From contig NZ_VUYU01000030.1 of NCBI RefSeq assembly GCF_011682065.1, positions 1 through 64,000 of the forward strand: a stretch of 64,000 nt of DNA, in the 5' to 3' direction. The notes below the pieces were generated by a model. That model worked only from the letters and a program-made list of their open reading frames with translations, was not told the origin of the DNA and did no database searches. A program made the position numbers and the translations under genes. Below are positions 1 through 7,489 of this stretch, piece by piece. The stretch comes from Massilia rubra. Its GTDB lineage: Bacteria; Pseudomonadota; Gammaproteobacteria; Burkholderiales; Burkholderiaceae_D. Each line of letters begins with the position of its first letter. Within the stretch, counting starts at the first letter, position 1.

Positions 1-389
1 CAGGCGCGGCCAAGGAAATCAAGGGCTTGATCGGCGACTCGGTGGCGCAGGTCAGCAACGGCACGCGCCTGGTGCAGGAAGCCGGCACCACCATCGGCGA
101 AGTGGTCGACAGCGTGGCGCGCGTGACGGACATCATGTCCGAGATTACGGCGGCCAGTAACGAGCAGCGCGTGGGGATCGACCAGGTCAACGAGGCGATT
201 GCGCAGATGGACCAGGTGACGCAGCAGAACGCGGCGCTGGTGGAGGAAGCGGCGGCGGCGGCCGGCAGCCTGGAAGAACAGGCGGCGCGCCTGGCCGAGG
301 TGGCCGGAGGCTTCAAGCTGGCGTCGACGGCGGCGACATCGCGACCGCAGCGGGTGGCCGGCAAGGCGCCGCTGAAATTGGCGGCTTGA
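1..389 (+). CDS. Methyl-accepting chemotaxis protein, C-terminal part (cut by window start)
   Basis: The reading frame is open from base 3, so the gene begins upstream of the window. The visible 128 residues are the end of a chemoreceptor signalling domain: the AAKEIKGLIGDS segment, the VARVTDIM helix, the EQRVGIDQVNEAI hairpin-flanking segment and the Ala/Glu-rich helix QNAALVEEAAAAA typical of betaproteobacterial receptors. This coiled-coil domain binds CheW and CheA at the inner membrane. The ligand-binding part is not in the window, so the stimulus is unknown. The tail has no visible CheR/CheB-docking pentapeptide; it ends in a basic KAPLKLAA stretch. The gene converges on hemW with an inverted repeat between them. 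Confidence 0.93.
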   Translation, partial: GAAKEIKGLIGDSVAQVSNGTRLVQEAGTTIGEVVDSVARVTDIMSEITAASNEQRVGIDQVNEAIAQMDQVTQQNAALVEEAAAAAGSLEEQAARLAEVAGGFKLASTAATSRPQRVAGKAPLKLAA

Positions 390-390
390 C

Positions 391-421
391 CCGTCGTCTC
401 CTGCACTGCCGGAGACGACGG
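391..421. terminator. Inverted repeat between convergent mcp and hemW
   Basis: A perfect 11-bp stem (CCGTCGTCTCC / GGAGACGACGG) with a 9-nt loop begins 2 nt after the chemoreceptor stop and ends 9 nt before the hemW stop. There is no U-tract on the mcp side. A hairpin between convergent genes probably stops transcription from both directions, but this is inferred. Confidence 0.55.
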
Positions 422-429
422 CGGGCTGT

Positions 430-1668
430 TCAAGCCCCCAAAAACATCTCCTGCAAATCATTCAAGAAGCGCTGCCCCAGCTCGGTGGGGCGAATGATCT
501 TGTGATCGCGGTAAATCAAGCCCTTGGCCTCGGCCGCGTTGAGCGTCTGCTCGATCGCATTGATCCCCATCCCGGTCCGCTCGCCGAACAGGTTCGGTGA
601 AAACCCCTCGGTCAGGCGCAAGGTGTTGAGCATGAACTCGAACCCCATGTCCGCGCGCCCGATTTCGCGCTCTTCCTGCACCGGATTACCGGCCCGCGCC
701 GCCTCGATGAAGGCCTTCGGCTGCTTGTAGCGCGCCTGGCGCAGCACCCGGTGCGGGAACGAGATCTTCGAATGCGCACCCGCGCCAATCCCGAGATAAT
801 CACCGAACTCCCAGTAATTCACATTGTGCTTGGCGCGCCGCCCCGGCTGCGCGTACGCCGACACTTCGTAATGCCCGTACCCCGCCGCCGCCGTCTCCAA
901 CGCGATCATGTCCTGCATGTCGGCGCTGGCATCGTCGTCCGGCAGCGCCGGCGGATACTTGGCGAACAGGGTGTTCGGCTCCATCGTCAGGTGGTACAGC
1001 GACAAATGCGGCGGCGCGAACGACAGCGCCGTCTCCAGGTCGAGCCGCGCTTCTTCCAGCGTCTGGGTCGGCAAGGCGTACATCAGGTCCAGGTTGAAGT
1101 TGTCGAAGTTGGCATGCGCGATCTCGACCGCCCTCCTCGCCTCGTTGTCGTCATGGATGCGGCCCAGCGCCTTCAAGTGCTTGCCGCTGAAGCTCTGGAT
1201 GCCGATCGACAGGCGGTTGATGCCGCTGGCCCGGAACGACTTGAACTTCTCCGCTTCGAACGTGCCCGGATTGGCTTCCATCGTCACTTCGGCGTCCACG
1301 TCCAGCGGCAGCAAGGTGCGCACGTCCGACATCAGCCGGTCCAGGCCCTTGGCCGACATCAGGCTCGGCGTGCCGCCGCCGATAAAGATAGTGTAGATCT
1401 TGCGGCCCCAGATCAGGGGCAGCGACTGCTCCAGGTCGAGCCGCAGCGCGTCGAGGTACGCTTCTTCCGGCAGCTCGCCGCGCGCCTCGTGCGAGTTGAA
1501 ATCGCAATAAGGGCACTTCTTCACGCACCACGGATAGTGGATGTACAGCGACAGCGGTGGCAGCGCGGCCAGGTTCAAGGCGCCCGGTTGCAGGTATTGC
1601 AGGGCACTGGCGGCCGGCGAGCGCGGCTCGGTCTTGACGGCGCTGCCGGCGACTTTGATCGGAATCAT
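430..1668 (-). CDS. hemW: HemW-type radical SAM heme chaperone
   Basis: A 412-residue radical SAM protein. The CxxxCxxC cluster motif is at C48, C52 and C55 (WCVKKCPYC), followed by F57 where true coproporphyrinogen dehydrogenases (HemN) carry a fourth Cys; this places it with HemW, which binds heme and delivers it to respiratory proteins. The FIGGGTPSL and EANPGTF segments match the SAM-binding core, and the C-terminal HemN_C region is present. Its ATG overlaps the rdgB stop by 4 nt (ATGA), so the two are probably translationally coupled; rdgB-hemW is a common betaproteobacterial order. The first 38 residues are longer than usual, so a downstream start is possible, but the ATGA overlap supports this one. 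Confidence 0.93.
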   Translation of the reverse strand: MIPIKVAGSAVKTEPRSPAASALQYLQPGALNLAALPPLSLYIHYPWCVKKCPYCDFNSHEARGELPEEAYLDALRLDLEQSLPLIWGRKIYTIFIGGGTPSLMSAKGLDRLMSDVRTLLPLDVDAEVTMEANPGTFEAEKFKSFRASGINRLSIGIQSFSGKHLKALGRIHDDNEARRAVEIAHANFDNFNLDLMYALPTQTLEEARLDLETALSFAPPHLSLYHLTMEPNTLFAKYPPALPDDDASADMQDMIALETAAAGYGHYEVSAYAQPGRRAKHNVNYWEFGDYLGIGAGAHSKISFPHRVLRQARYKQPKAFIEAARAGNPVQEEREIGRADMGFEFMLNTLRLTEGFSPNLFGERTGMGINAIEQTLNAAEAKGLIYRDHKIIRPTELGQRFLNDLQEMFLGA

Positions 1669-2249
1669 TTCAGCTTCTCTACCAGTGCGCGCAAAGCCTG
1701 GCCGCGGTGCGACAGCGCGTTTTTTTCAAGCGGCGTCAGTTCGGCGGTGCACTTGCCCAGGGACGGAATCCAGAAGTGCGGATCGTAGCCAAAACCGCCG
1801 GCGCCGCGCGCTTCGGCCACGATTTCGCCGTTCCAGCGACCGTCGGCGATGACCGGCTGCGGATCGTCCGCATGGCGCACATACACCAGCACGCAGTAGT
1901 AATAGGCCGATTTGTCGGCGTGAGCGGCCAGGTCGGCGATGAGTTTCTGGTTGTTGCGCGCATCCGACTTCGGCTCGCCGGCAAAGCGCGCCGACCATAC
2001 GCCGGGCGCGCCGCCCAGGGCATTGAGGCACACGCCCGAGTCGTCGGCCAGCGCCGGCAAACCGGTCAGGCGCGAAGCGTGGCGGGCTTTTTCGAGCGCG
2101 TTTTCCACAAAGGTGGCGAACGGCTCCTCGGCTTCGGGCACGTCGAATTCGCCCTGCGCGTGCAGGGTGAAGCCTACGGGTGCGAGGATTTCGCCAAACT
2201 CCTTGAGTTTGCCGGCGTTATTGGAAGCGAGGATGAGGCGTTGGGTCAT
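1665..2249 (-). CDS. rdgB: RdgB/HAM1 XTP/dITP pyrophosphatase
   Basis: A 194-residue house-cleaning enzyme that hydrolyses dITP, XTP and ITP to the monophosphates and so keeps deaminated purines out of nucleic acid. The N-terminal LASNNAGKLKEF motif, the central ALADDSGVCLNALGG motif and the GGFGYDPHFWIP motif are all intact, and the length is normal for the family. It is first in a two-gene minus-strand operon with hemW. Elsewhere in betaproteobacteria rph lies directly upstream; here rph is 5.2 kb away, with the DUF3616, SDR and LRR block in between. Confidence 0.95.
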   Translation of the reverse strand: MTQRLILASNNAGKLKEFGEILAPVGFTLHAQGEFDVPEAEEPFATFVENALEKARHASRLTGLPALADDSGVCLNALGGAPGVWSARFAGEPKSDARNNQKLIADLAAHADKSAYYYCVLVYVRHADDPQPVIADGRWNGEIVAEARGAGGFGYDPHFWIPSLGKCTAELTPLEKNALSHRGQALRALVEKLK

Positions 2250-2422
2250 AATTGTCTGGTCTGGCCGAGGATGAATGCAAGTGCGTATTTTAGCCTGTGG
2301 CGCAGGCGCCGTCGCTTCAGCAGCTTTTAAGGTTATTGCACGATAAACGCTGTACTATACCGGCATCCGATTTTGACCCTCCCGGTTTGCCGGCGGCGGC
2401 AGTGCCGTGCGCCAGCGAATCC

Positions 2423-3487
2423 ATGAATAACTCCTTGAACAATGCAGGTGCGGCCGTGCTCGAAATCGAAAAAGTCGAAGTGAGCTACGGCTCCGACCCT
2501 TCGGGGCTGGTGTGGGGCTATCTGTTCGGCGTCACGCCGGAAGCGCTGGCCGTCGATTCGGCGGCGGCGCTGGCCTGGATGCGCGACCACGCGGCCAACA
2601 ATCCGGCGCAGTTCATCTGGCTGCACTTTAACCTGTCCAACGCGGCCAGCGAAAAGTGGCTGACCACGCACGCCAACCTGGCCGAGGAATTCTACGAAAC
2701 GCTGCACACCGGCTCGCGCTCGACCCGCATCGAACTGGCCGAAGACACCCTGATCGCGGTGGTCAACGATGTGCTGCACAATTTTTCGTTCGAAGAATCC
2801 GACATTTCAACCCTGTGGGTGAGCGTGGCGCGCAATGTCGTGGTCAGCGCGCGCCGCAAGCCCTTGCAGTCGATCGAGCGCGTGCGCCAGGCGGTGCGCC
2901 AGGGCGAGCCGGTACGCTCCTCGGTCGAACTGCTGATCCACCTGCTGCGCGACCAGGCCGACGTGCTGGTGAAAATCGTGCGCGACGCGGTGGAACGGGT
3001 TGACGACATCGAAGACAAGCTGCTGGCCGACCGCCCCACCGCCAGGCGTGAAGACCTGGGAGCCATGCGGCGCGTGCTGGTGCGCCTGCAACGGCTGCTG
3101 GCGCCCGAGCCGGCCGCGCTCTTTCGCCTGCTGCAACGCCCGCCCTCGTGGATGGCCGACCTGGACACCCAGGAGCTGCGCGAAGCGACCGAGGAATTCT
3201 CGGTGGTGCTGAGCGACATGTCGTCGCTGCAGGAACGCATCAAGCTGCTGCAGGAAGAAATCGCCGCGCGCGTGAGCGAAGAAACCGGCCGCAGCCTGTT
3301 TATCCTGACCATCGTGACGGTGCTGGCGCTGCCGATCAATATCATCGCCGGCATGCTGGGCATGAACGTGGGCGGTATTCCGCTGTCGCACCACCCGGCC
3401 GGTTTCTGGATTATCGCCGGGATCATCGCGACATTTACGGTGGTGGCGGGCTGGCTGGTCACGCGTGCGGCGCGACGCCTGCGTTAG
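2423..3487 (+). CDS. zntB: ZntB/CorA-family divalent cation transporter
   Basis: A 354-residue CorA-superfamily protein. The long soluble N-terminal part ends in a helical region, followed by two C-terminal membrane segments (about residues 290-315 and 325-347). The pore signature GMN is followed by VGGIP, the form typical of ZntB zinc transporters rather than CorA magnesium channels. The C-terminus (RAARRLR) is basic and cytoplasmic, as in the family. The frame is open back to a GTG at 2297, but the ATG at 2423 gives the usual N-terminus. It diverges from rdgB-hemW. Zinc is the likely substrate, proton-coupled and probably inward, by homology only. Confidence 0.85.
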   Translation: MNNSLNNAGAAVLEIEKVEVSYGSDPSGLVWGYLFGVTPEALAVDSAAALAWMRDHAANNPAQFIWLHFNLSNAASEKWLTTHANLAEEFYETLHTGSRSTRIELAEDTLIAVVNDVLHNFSFEESDISTLWVSVARNVVVSARRKPLQSIERVRQAVRQGEPVRSSVELLIHLLRDQADVLVKIVRDAVERVDDIEDKLLADRPTARREDLGAMRRVLVRLQRLLAPEPAALFRLLQRPPSWMADLDTQELREATEEFSVVLSDMSSLQERIKLLQEEIAARVSEETGRSLFILTIVTVLALPINIIAGMLGMNVGGIPLSHHPAGFWIIAGIIATFTVVAGWLVTRAARRLR

Positions 3488-3527
3488 CCACTATCATGGT
3501 GTTTTAATCAACACACCGGAGGACGCC

Positions 3528-4472
3528 ATGAGCAAACACGAAGCGGCCAGCGCCACCCTGATCGCGGGCGCGCTGCACGCGACATTGGAAGAGCATTTTA
3601 CCTATCGCGGCATGTGCGACGCCTCGGCCGCCGCCGCGCTCGGGGAAGACCTGTTCGTGGTCGCCAACGACGAACGCAACCAGCTCAAGATTTACCGGCG
3701 AGGCGTGGCCGATGCGGTGCAGGTACTCGACCTGTCGGACTTTTTGGGCACCAAGAAGAACAAGGAATCGGACCTCGAAGGCGCGGCCACCATCGGCGAT
3801 CGGATTTACTGGATTACCTCGCATGGCCGCAACAAGAAGGGCGAGGTGCAGGAGCGCCGCTTCCGCTTTTTTGCGACCGAGGCGGGCAAGGGCAAAGGCA
3901 AGGCGCTTCTGGAACCGGTCGGCCAGGCCTACAGCGGCCTGCTGGACGACATGATCGCCGCTGAACAATTGAAGAAGTATCCGCTTGCGCAAGCGGCCGG
4001 ATTGACGCCGGAGGCCGATGGCGCTTTCAACATCGAAGGGCTGGCGGCCACGCCGGAAGGCACGCTGTTGATCGGCTTGCGCAATCCGGCGCCCGAGGGC
4101 AAGGCGCTGGTGGTGCATTTGCTCAATCCTGAAAAGGTGGTCGAGGGCGAGCGGGCCGAGCTTGGCGAGGCGTTCGAACTCGATCTGGGCGGGCTGGCGA
4201 TTCGCAGCATGGAGCTGGTGGGCCTGGCGTACATGATCGTGGCCGGGCCGCCGGCAGATCATGGCGAGTTTGCGCTGTATCGCTGGTCGGGCAAAAGCGG
4301 AGACGCCCCGGAGCAGCTGGTGCACGAGGATTTTGACGATGTGCGGCCGGAAGCGCTGTTTGCCATTCCAGGAACGCGCAAGGTGCAGATCTTGAGCGAT
4401 GACGGCGGGCCGCATGTGAAGGAGATTGCGGAGGAAGAGCAGACGTTCCGGAGCATCACGGTCGTTCTCTAG
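3528..4472 (+). CDS. DUF3616 domain protein
   Basis: A 314-residue cytoplasmic protein without signal peptide or membrane segment. It matches the DUF3616 family as I recall it: GMCDASAAAAL near the start, FVVANDERNQLKIYR, SDLEGAATIGDRIYWITSHGR and FNIEGLAATPEGTLLIGLRNP, which read like blades of a beta-propeller (my inference). Function is not known. The ATG at 3528 is preceded by a good ribosome site (GGAGGA), 40 nt after zntB. The last 17 codons (E-I-A-E-E-E-Q ... V-V-L-stop) recur as a diverged copy at 7306-7358, on the far side of the SDR/LRR block, so this gene end appears to mark the left edge of an insertion. Confidence 0.8.
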   Translation: MSKHEAASATLIAGALHATLEEHFTYRGMCDASAAAALGEDLFVVANDERNQLKIYRRGVADAVQVLDLSDFLGTKKNKESDLEGAATIGDRIYWITSHGRNKKGEVQERRFRFFATEAGKGKGKALLEPVGQAYSGLLDDMIAAEQLKKYPLAQAAGLTPEADGAFNIEGLAATPEGTLLIGLRNPAPEGKALVVHLLNPEKVVEGERAELGEAFELDLGGLAIRSMELVGLAYMIVAGPPADHGEFALYRWSGKSGDAPEQLVHEDFDDVRPEALFAIPGTRKVQILSDDGGPHVKEIAEEEQTFRSITVVL

Positions 4473-4540
4473 CGCGCTCCGGACCGGTGCAATGCCCGGC
4501 CCAGCCGCCGCAATTGCCGAAAATGCTACAATGTCAGCGG

Positions 4541-4611
4541 AAAGCCGTGGCGTAATGGAAGCGCATTTGCATGGCATGCAAAAGGTGCCGGTTCGAGCCC
4601 GGTCGGCTTTC
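4541..4611 (+). tRNA. tRNA-Ala(GGC)-like gene, atypical acceptor
   Basis: A cloverleaf can be drawn: acceptor AAAGCCG/CGGCTTT, T8, D-arm with A14, G18G19 and A21, anticodon stem TTTGC/GCAAA with loop ATGGCAT (T33, anticodon GGC), 4-nt variable loop, and T-arm GCCGG/CCGGT with loop TTCGAGC. Odd points: the acceptor lacks the G3:U70 pair that alanyl-tRNA synthetase normally requires, pairing can extend two further bases (GG at 4539-4540 with CC at 4611-4612), position 73 would be C rather than A, and no CCA is encoded. It could be an orphan tRNA, a mobile-element tRNA or a decaying copy. Confidence 0.5.
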
Positions 4612-4646
4612 CCCGCGATGCTTCGATGGCCGTTTCATCGGCGCCC

Positions 4647-4714
4647 GAGCGGATCTGTCACGCAGCACCTCACCTTGCAAGGTGGCGGGCGCCGATTCAA
4701 ATCCAGCCCGCTCT
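4647..4714 (+). other. Degenerate tRNA-like hairpin element
   Basis: Thirty-five bases after the tRNA-Ala-like gene lies a second element with partial tRNA features: outer arms GAGCGG/CCGCTC, a perfect 14-nt palindrome centred on TGCA (4671-4684) where an anticodon arm would be, and GATTCAAATCC, which resembles a T-loop. No regular 7-nt anticodon loop can be formed, the D-loop GG is missing and the T-stem does not pair. It may be a decayed tRNA or chance similarity. Confidence 0.2.
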
Positions 4715-4781
4715 TTTCCGGTTTGAGGCATGGTGCGAACGCAAGCTGTCCCCAAGGATCAATTTTTCTACAGACTTTGCG

Positions 4782-6095
4782 ATGACTTTCACAAACGAGG
4801 ACCTTGCCACCACGCTGCGTGTGCTGCAAGCCATCGCGGACCAGCCTTCCCGGATGAACGCGCACCCGCGTTTCAAGGCGCTGATTGCCAAAATACAAAA
4901 AACGGCCAAGCGCGAGCTGCGCCAGGCGCGCACAGAACTGTCCACGGCGCAGTTTCACCAAGCCCGCCTGCAAACCGGCCTGGTGCAGGCACAGCAAGCA
5001 ACACCAGCGCTGTTGCCGCCGCCGCAGGACGGCGGCAGCACCTTGCGTTCCCAGCGCTGCTATGTCTGCAAGCAGACCTATCACGAACTGCACCACTTTT
5101 ATCACCTGCTGTGCCCCGTATGCGCAGCGAAAAACTGGGCCAAGCGCGAACAACGCGCCGACCTGGGCGGCTATGTGGCGCTGGTGACAGGCGGGCGCAT
5201 CAAAATCGGCTTCGAAACGGCATTGCGCTTGCTGCGCGACGGCGCCCGCGTGATCGTTACCACGCGTTTCCCGCGCGACGCCGAGCGGCGCTTCCTGTGC
5301 GAACCGGATGCCAGCGCATGGCGCGACCGGCTGACGCTGCACGCACTTGACCTGCGCAATATCGCGTCGGTCGAGGCCTTGGCCGACACCCTTTGCCACG
5401 ACCTGCCCCACCTCGACATCGTCATCAACAACGCGGCGCAGACCATCAAGCGCCCGCGCGAATTCTACGCCGCCTTGATGGCCGCCGAACCTACCCCGTG
5501 GCTGCTGGAGGCAAGCAGCCAGTACCTTGGACAGCTGCCGGGCTACGAAAACTACTTCTTACGCAACGAGCAGGACAGCTACGGGCAGGCGCTCGACAAG
5601 CGTCCCAGCAATTCGTGGTCGCAGCGGCTGCACGATGTGTCCACGCTGGAACTGGTGGAAGTGCAAGTGGTCAATGCGATCGCGCCCTTCCTGCTGACCT
5701 CGCGCCTTCGTCCCGCGCTGCTGCGCTCGCCTAACCAGAGGCGCTTCGTGATCCAGGCGTCGGCCATGGAAGGGCAGTTCAACCGGCAGGACAAGACCGC
5801 TTTCCATCCACATACCAACATGGCCAAGGCCGCATTGAACATGCTGGTGCGCACCAGCGCCCAGGACTGGGCGCGCGACGGCATCTACATGAACGCCGTG
5901 GACACGGGCTGGATTACCGACGAAAAGCCCTACCCCCAGGCCGAGCGGATGCGGCAGGAACAGCACTTCTACACGCCGCTCGATGTCATCGACGGCATGG
6001 CGCGCCTGATCGATCCGATCATGCGCGGCATCAACGAGCCGGACACGCCGCTGTTCGGCCATTTTCTCAAGGATTACGAACCCCATGCCTGGTGA
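4782..6095 (+). CDS. Zinc-finger SDR-like protein without catalytic Tyr
   Basis: A 437-residue protein. Residues 1-75 are helical and charged. A CxxC...CxxC zinc-binding-like knuckle follows (C93, C96, C111, C114) with four His among the residues between. Residues 130-437 are a short-chain dehydrogenase-type Rossmann domain: T136-G-G-R-I-K-I-G143 cofactor loop, VINNAAQ near 216-219, S327 in VIQASAMEG, and K349. At the catalytic Tyr position of the YxxxK motif stands Thr345 (T-N-M-A-K). The enzyme may therefore use NAD(P) in an altered reaction or be a non-catalytic sensor; both are inferences. The start at 4782 is chosen because earlier in-frame codons run through the tRNA-like element. The stop overlaps the LRR gene by 11 nt. 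Confidence 0.75.
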   Translation: MTFTNEDLATTLRVLQAIADQPSRMNAHPRFKALIAKIQKTAKRELRQARTELSTAQFHQARLQTGLVQAQQATPALLPPPQDGGSTLRSQRCYVCKQTYHELHHFYHLLCPVCAAKNWAKREQRADLGGYVALVTGGRIKIGFETALRLLRDGARVIVTTRFPRDAERRFLCEPDASAWRDRLTLHALDLRNIASVEALADTLCHDLPHLDIVINNAAQTIKRPREFYAALMAAEPTPWLLEASSQYLGQLPGYENYFLRNEQDSYGQALDKRPSNSWSQRLHDVSTLELVEVQVVNAIAPFLLTSRLRPALLRSPNQRRFVIQASAMEGQFNRQDKTAFHPHTNMAKAALNMLVRTSAQDWARDGIYMNAVDTGWITDEKPYPQAERMRQEQHFYTPLDVIDGMARLIDPIMRGINEPDTPLFGHFLKDYEPHAW

Positions 6096-7290
6096 ACCGT
6101 CGCTGCCGCCGCGCCAGCCCATCGCCGCTCCGGATGCACAGGACGCCAGCGCCGTGCAATGCCCGGTCCATCGCGTCGAGATCACGCCGTGCGACGCAGC
6201 CGAGCTGGCGCCCTTGCTGGCGTACCTGAGCGCCAATCAGGCGCTGCAAGGCAGCCAGTACTTTCCCCGTGGCGCCGTGCTGGACGATGGCCGGCTGGAC
6301 CTCTGCAAGCAAAGCCTGGGCAGCGACAACTGCCTGCGGATCGCGCAGGCGCTGCAGGGCAACACCCAGGTCCGCAGCCTCATGCTGGGCACCGACGCGA
6401 TTGGCGATACCGGTGCGCACGCGGTGGCCCAGCTGCTGGACAAGAACGCCCATCTGCAGGTGCTCTACCTGGGCTGCAACAACATTGGGCCCCTCGGAGC
6501 GCGCCGGCTTGGCGCAGCGCTGGCGCGGAACGTGCAACTCACCGGTCTCTGGTTGAAACGCAATCCGCTGGGACCGGAGGGCGCTGCCAGCATCGCCCAG
6601 ATGCTGCGCAGCAATCGGCACCTGCGCGTGCTCGACCTCGTCAATACCGATCTGCGTACTGCGGGCCTGGACGCCATCGTCGACGCCTTGTGCACCGATA
6701 ACCGCACCATGCACACCCTATACCTGAGCGGCAACGGCCTGGGACCGCCCGCCGCTGCAGCCTTGTCCCGGCTGCTGCGCGAAGCGCCGCACGTCACCGC
6801 GCTCTACCTGAGCGTGAATCGCCTGGGGGACGAAGGCGCGGCCATGCTGGCCGAAGCGCTCCATGCGAACCGCAACGTGCAGACACTGGAACTGGCCAGC
6901 AACGGCATCGGCCCGGAGGGCGCCGGGGCCTTGTTCCAGGCGCTGCGGCGCCATCCCGCCATCGAATGCCTCAACCTGGGCTATGCCCCTTCTACCAGGG
7001 TGCTGGGCGCGTCGGCCAATCGCATCGGCGATGAAGGAGTCGCGTACGCAATGGACATGCTGTCGGAATCGCGTACCTTGCGCAGCCTGGATTTAACGCG
7101 CAATGGCGTGACGGGCCGAGGGCTGGGAGCTCTGGACAGCGCCCTGTCCGGCAATCGGCATCTCGGCCGCCTGCTGGTCGATGGCAGCCTGCCCGACGTG
7201 CTGGCCGAGCGCCTGGCGCGCAACCGCGTGGAGCATGGCGATCTTCCGGTTCCACCGGACCGGGCGTTGATCAGGAGTGTCTACCGCTGA
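6085..7290 (+). CDS. Leucine-rich-repeat protein (NLR/ribonuclease-inhibitor-like repeats)
   Basis: A 401-residue protein with no signal peptide or membrane helix, so probably cytoplasmic. After about 65 residues there is a solenoid of roughly ten 28-residue repeats of the form L-x-x-L-x-L-x-x-N-x-(I/L)-G-x-x-G-A-x-x-(L/I)-A-x-x-L (for example around LYLGCNNIGPLGA and LELASNGIGPEGA). This long repeat type resembles ribonuclease inhibitor and eukaryotic NLRC3-like proteins more than bacterial effector LRRs. It starts inside the SDR gene (11-nt overlap, weak AAGGA 10 nt upstream), so the two proteins are probably made together and may bind each other. No catalytic domain is visible. Function unknown. 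Confidence 0.82.
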   Translation: MPGEPSLPPRQPIAAPDAQDASAVQCPVHRVEITPCDAAELAPLLAYLSANQALQGSQYFPRGAVLDDGRLDLCKQSLGSDNCLRIAQALQGNTQVRSLMLGTDAIGDTGAHAVAQLLDKNAHLQVLYLGCNNIGPLGARRLGAALARNVQLTGLWLKRNPLGPEGAASIAQMLRSNRHLRVLDLVNTDLRTAGLDAIVDALCTDNRTMHTLYLSGNGLGPPAAAALSRLLREAPHVTALYLSVNRLGDEGAAMLAEALHANRNVQTLELASNGIGPEGAGALFQALRRHPAIECLNLGYAPSTRVLGASANRIGDEGVAYAMDMLSESRTLRSLDLTRNGVTGRGLGALDSALSGNRHLGRLLVDGSLPDVLAERLARNRVEHGDLPVPPDRALIRSVYR

Positions 7291-7305
7291 AGGGCGGTTG
7301 GGGCA

Positions 7306-7358
7306 GGAGATGGCGGAGGAAGAGCAGATGTTCAGGAGTATTACGGTCGTGCTATAAC
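7306..7358 (+). pseudogene. Remnant copy of the DUF3616 gene 3' end
   Basis: These 53 bp match 4421-4473 at 45 positions. Read in frame they give E-M-A-E-E-E-Q-M-F-R-S-I-T-V-V-L-stop against E-I-A-E-E-E-Q-T-F-R-S-I-T-V-V-L-stop in the intact gene: five codon differences are silent, two change a residue, and the stop codon is TAA instead of TAG. That pattern means the copy diverged while part of a working gene, so it is the tail of a homologue rather than a recent local duplication. It lies 15 nt after the LRR stop and directly before a REP palindrome. Confidence 0.8.
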
Positions 7359-7446
7359 GTCGTTCCCGCGAAGGCGGGAACCCAAGTTAGTCGTTGAGCC
7401 AGCAGCTCCAGCACGAACTTGGGTTCCCGCCTTCGCGGGAACGACG
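7358..7446. repeat. REP-type double palindrome
   Basis: A perfect 31-bp inverted repeat (7358-7388 with 7416-7446) separated by 27 nt. Each arm contains its own short hairpin (TTCCCGC GAAG GCGGGAA). This is the usual build of a REP/BIME element. It lies between the convergent LRR and rph genes and could also end transcription or shield mRNA ends. Confidence 0.85.
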
Positions 7447-7489
7447 GCTAAAAGAACGTAGGGTCAAGGATGCGCTACCGGGCCGCAGC

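Noticed and set aside
2336-2365. Sigma-70 promoter for the zntB-like gene (TTGCAC with TACTAT)
   Set aside because: The spacing between the boxes is far below 16-18 nt, so they cannot work as a pair.
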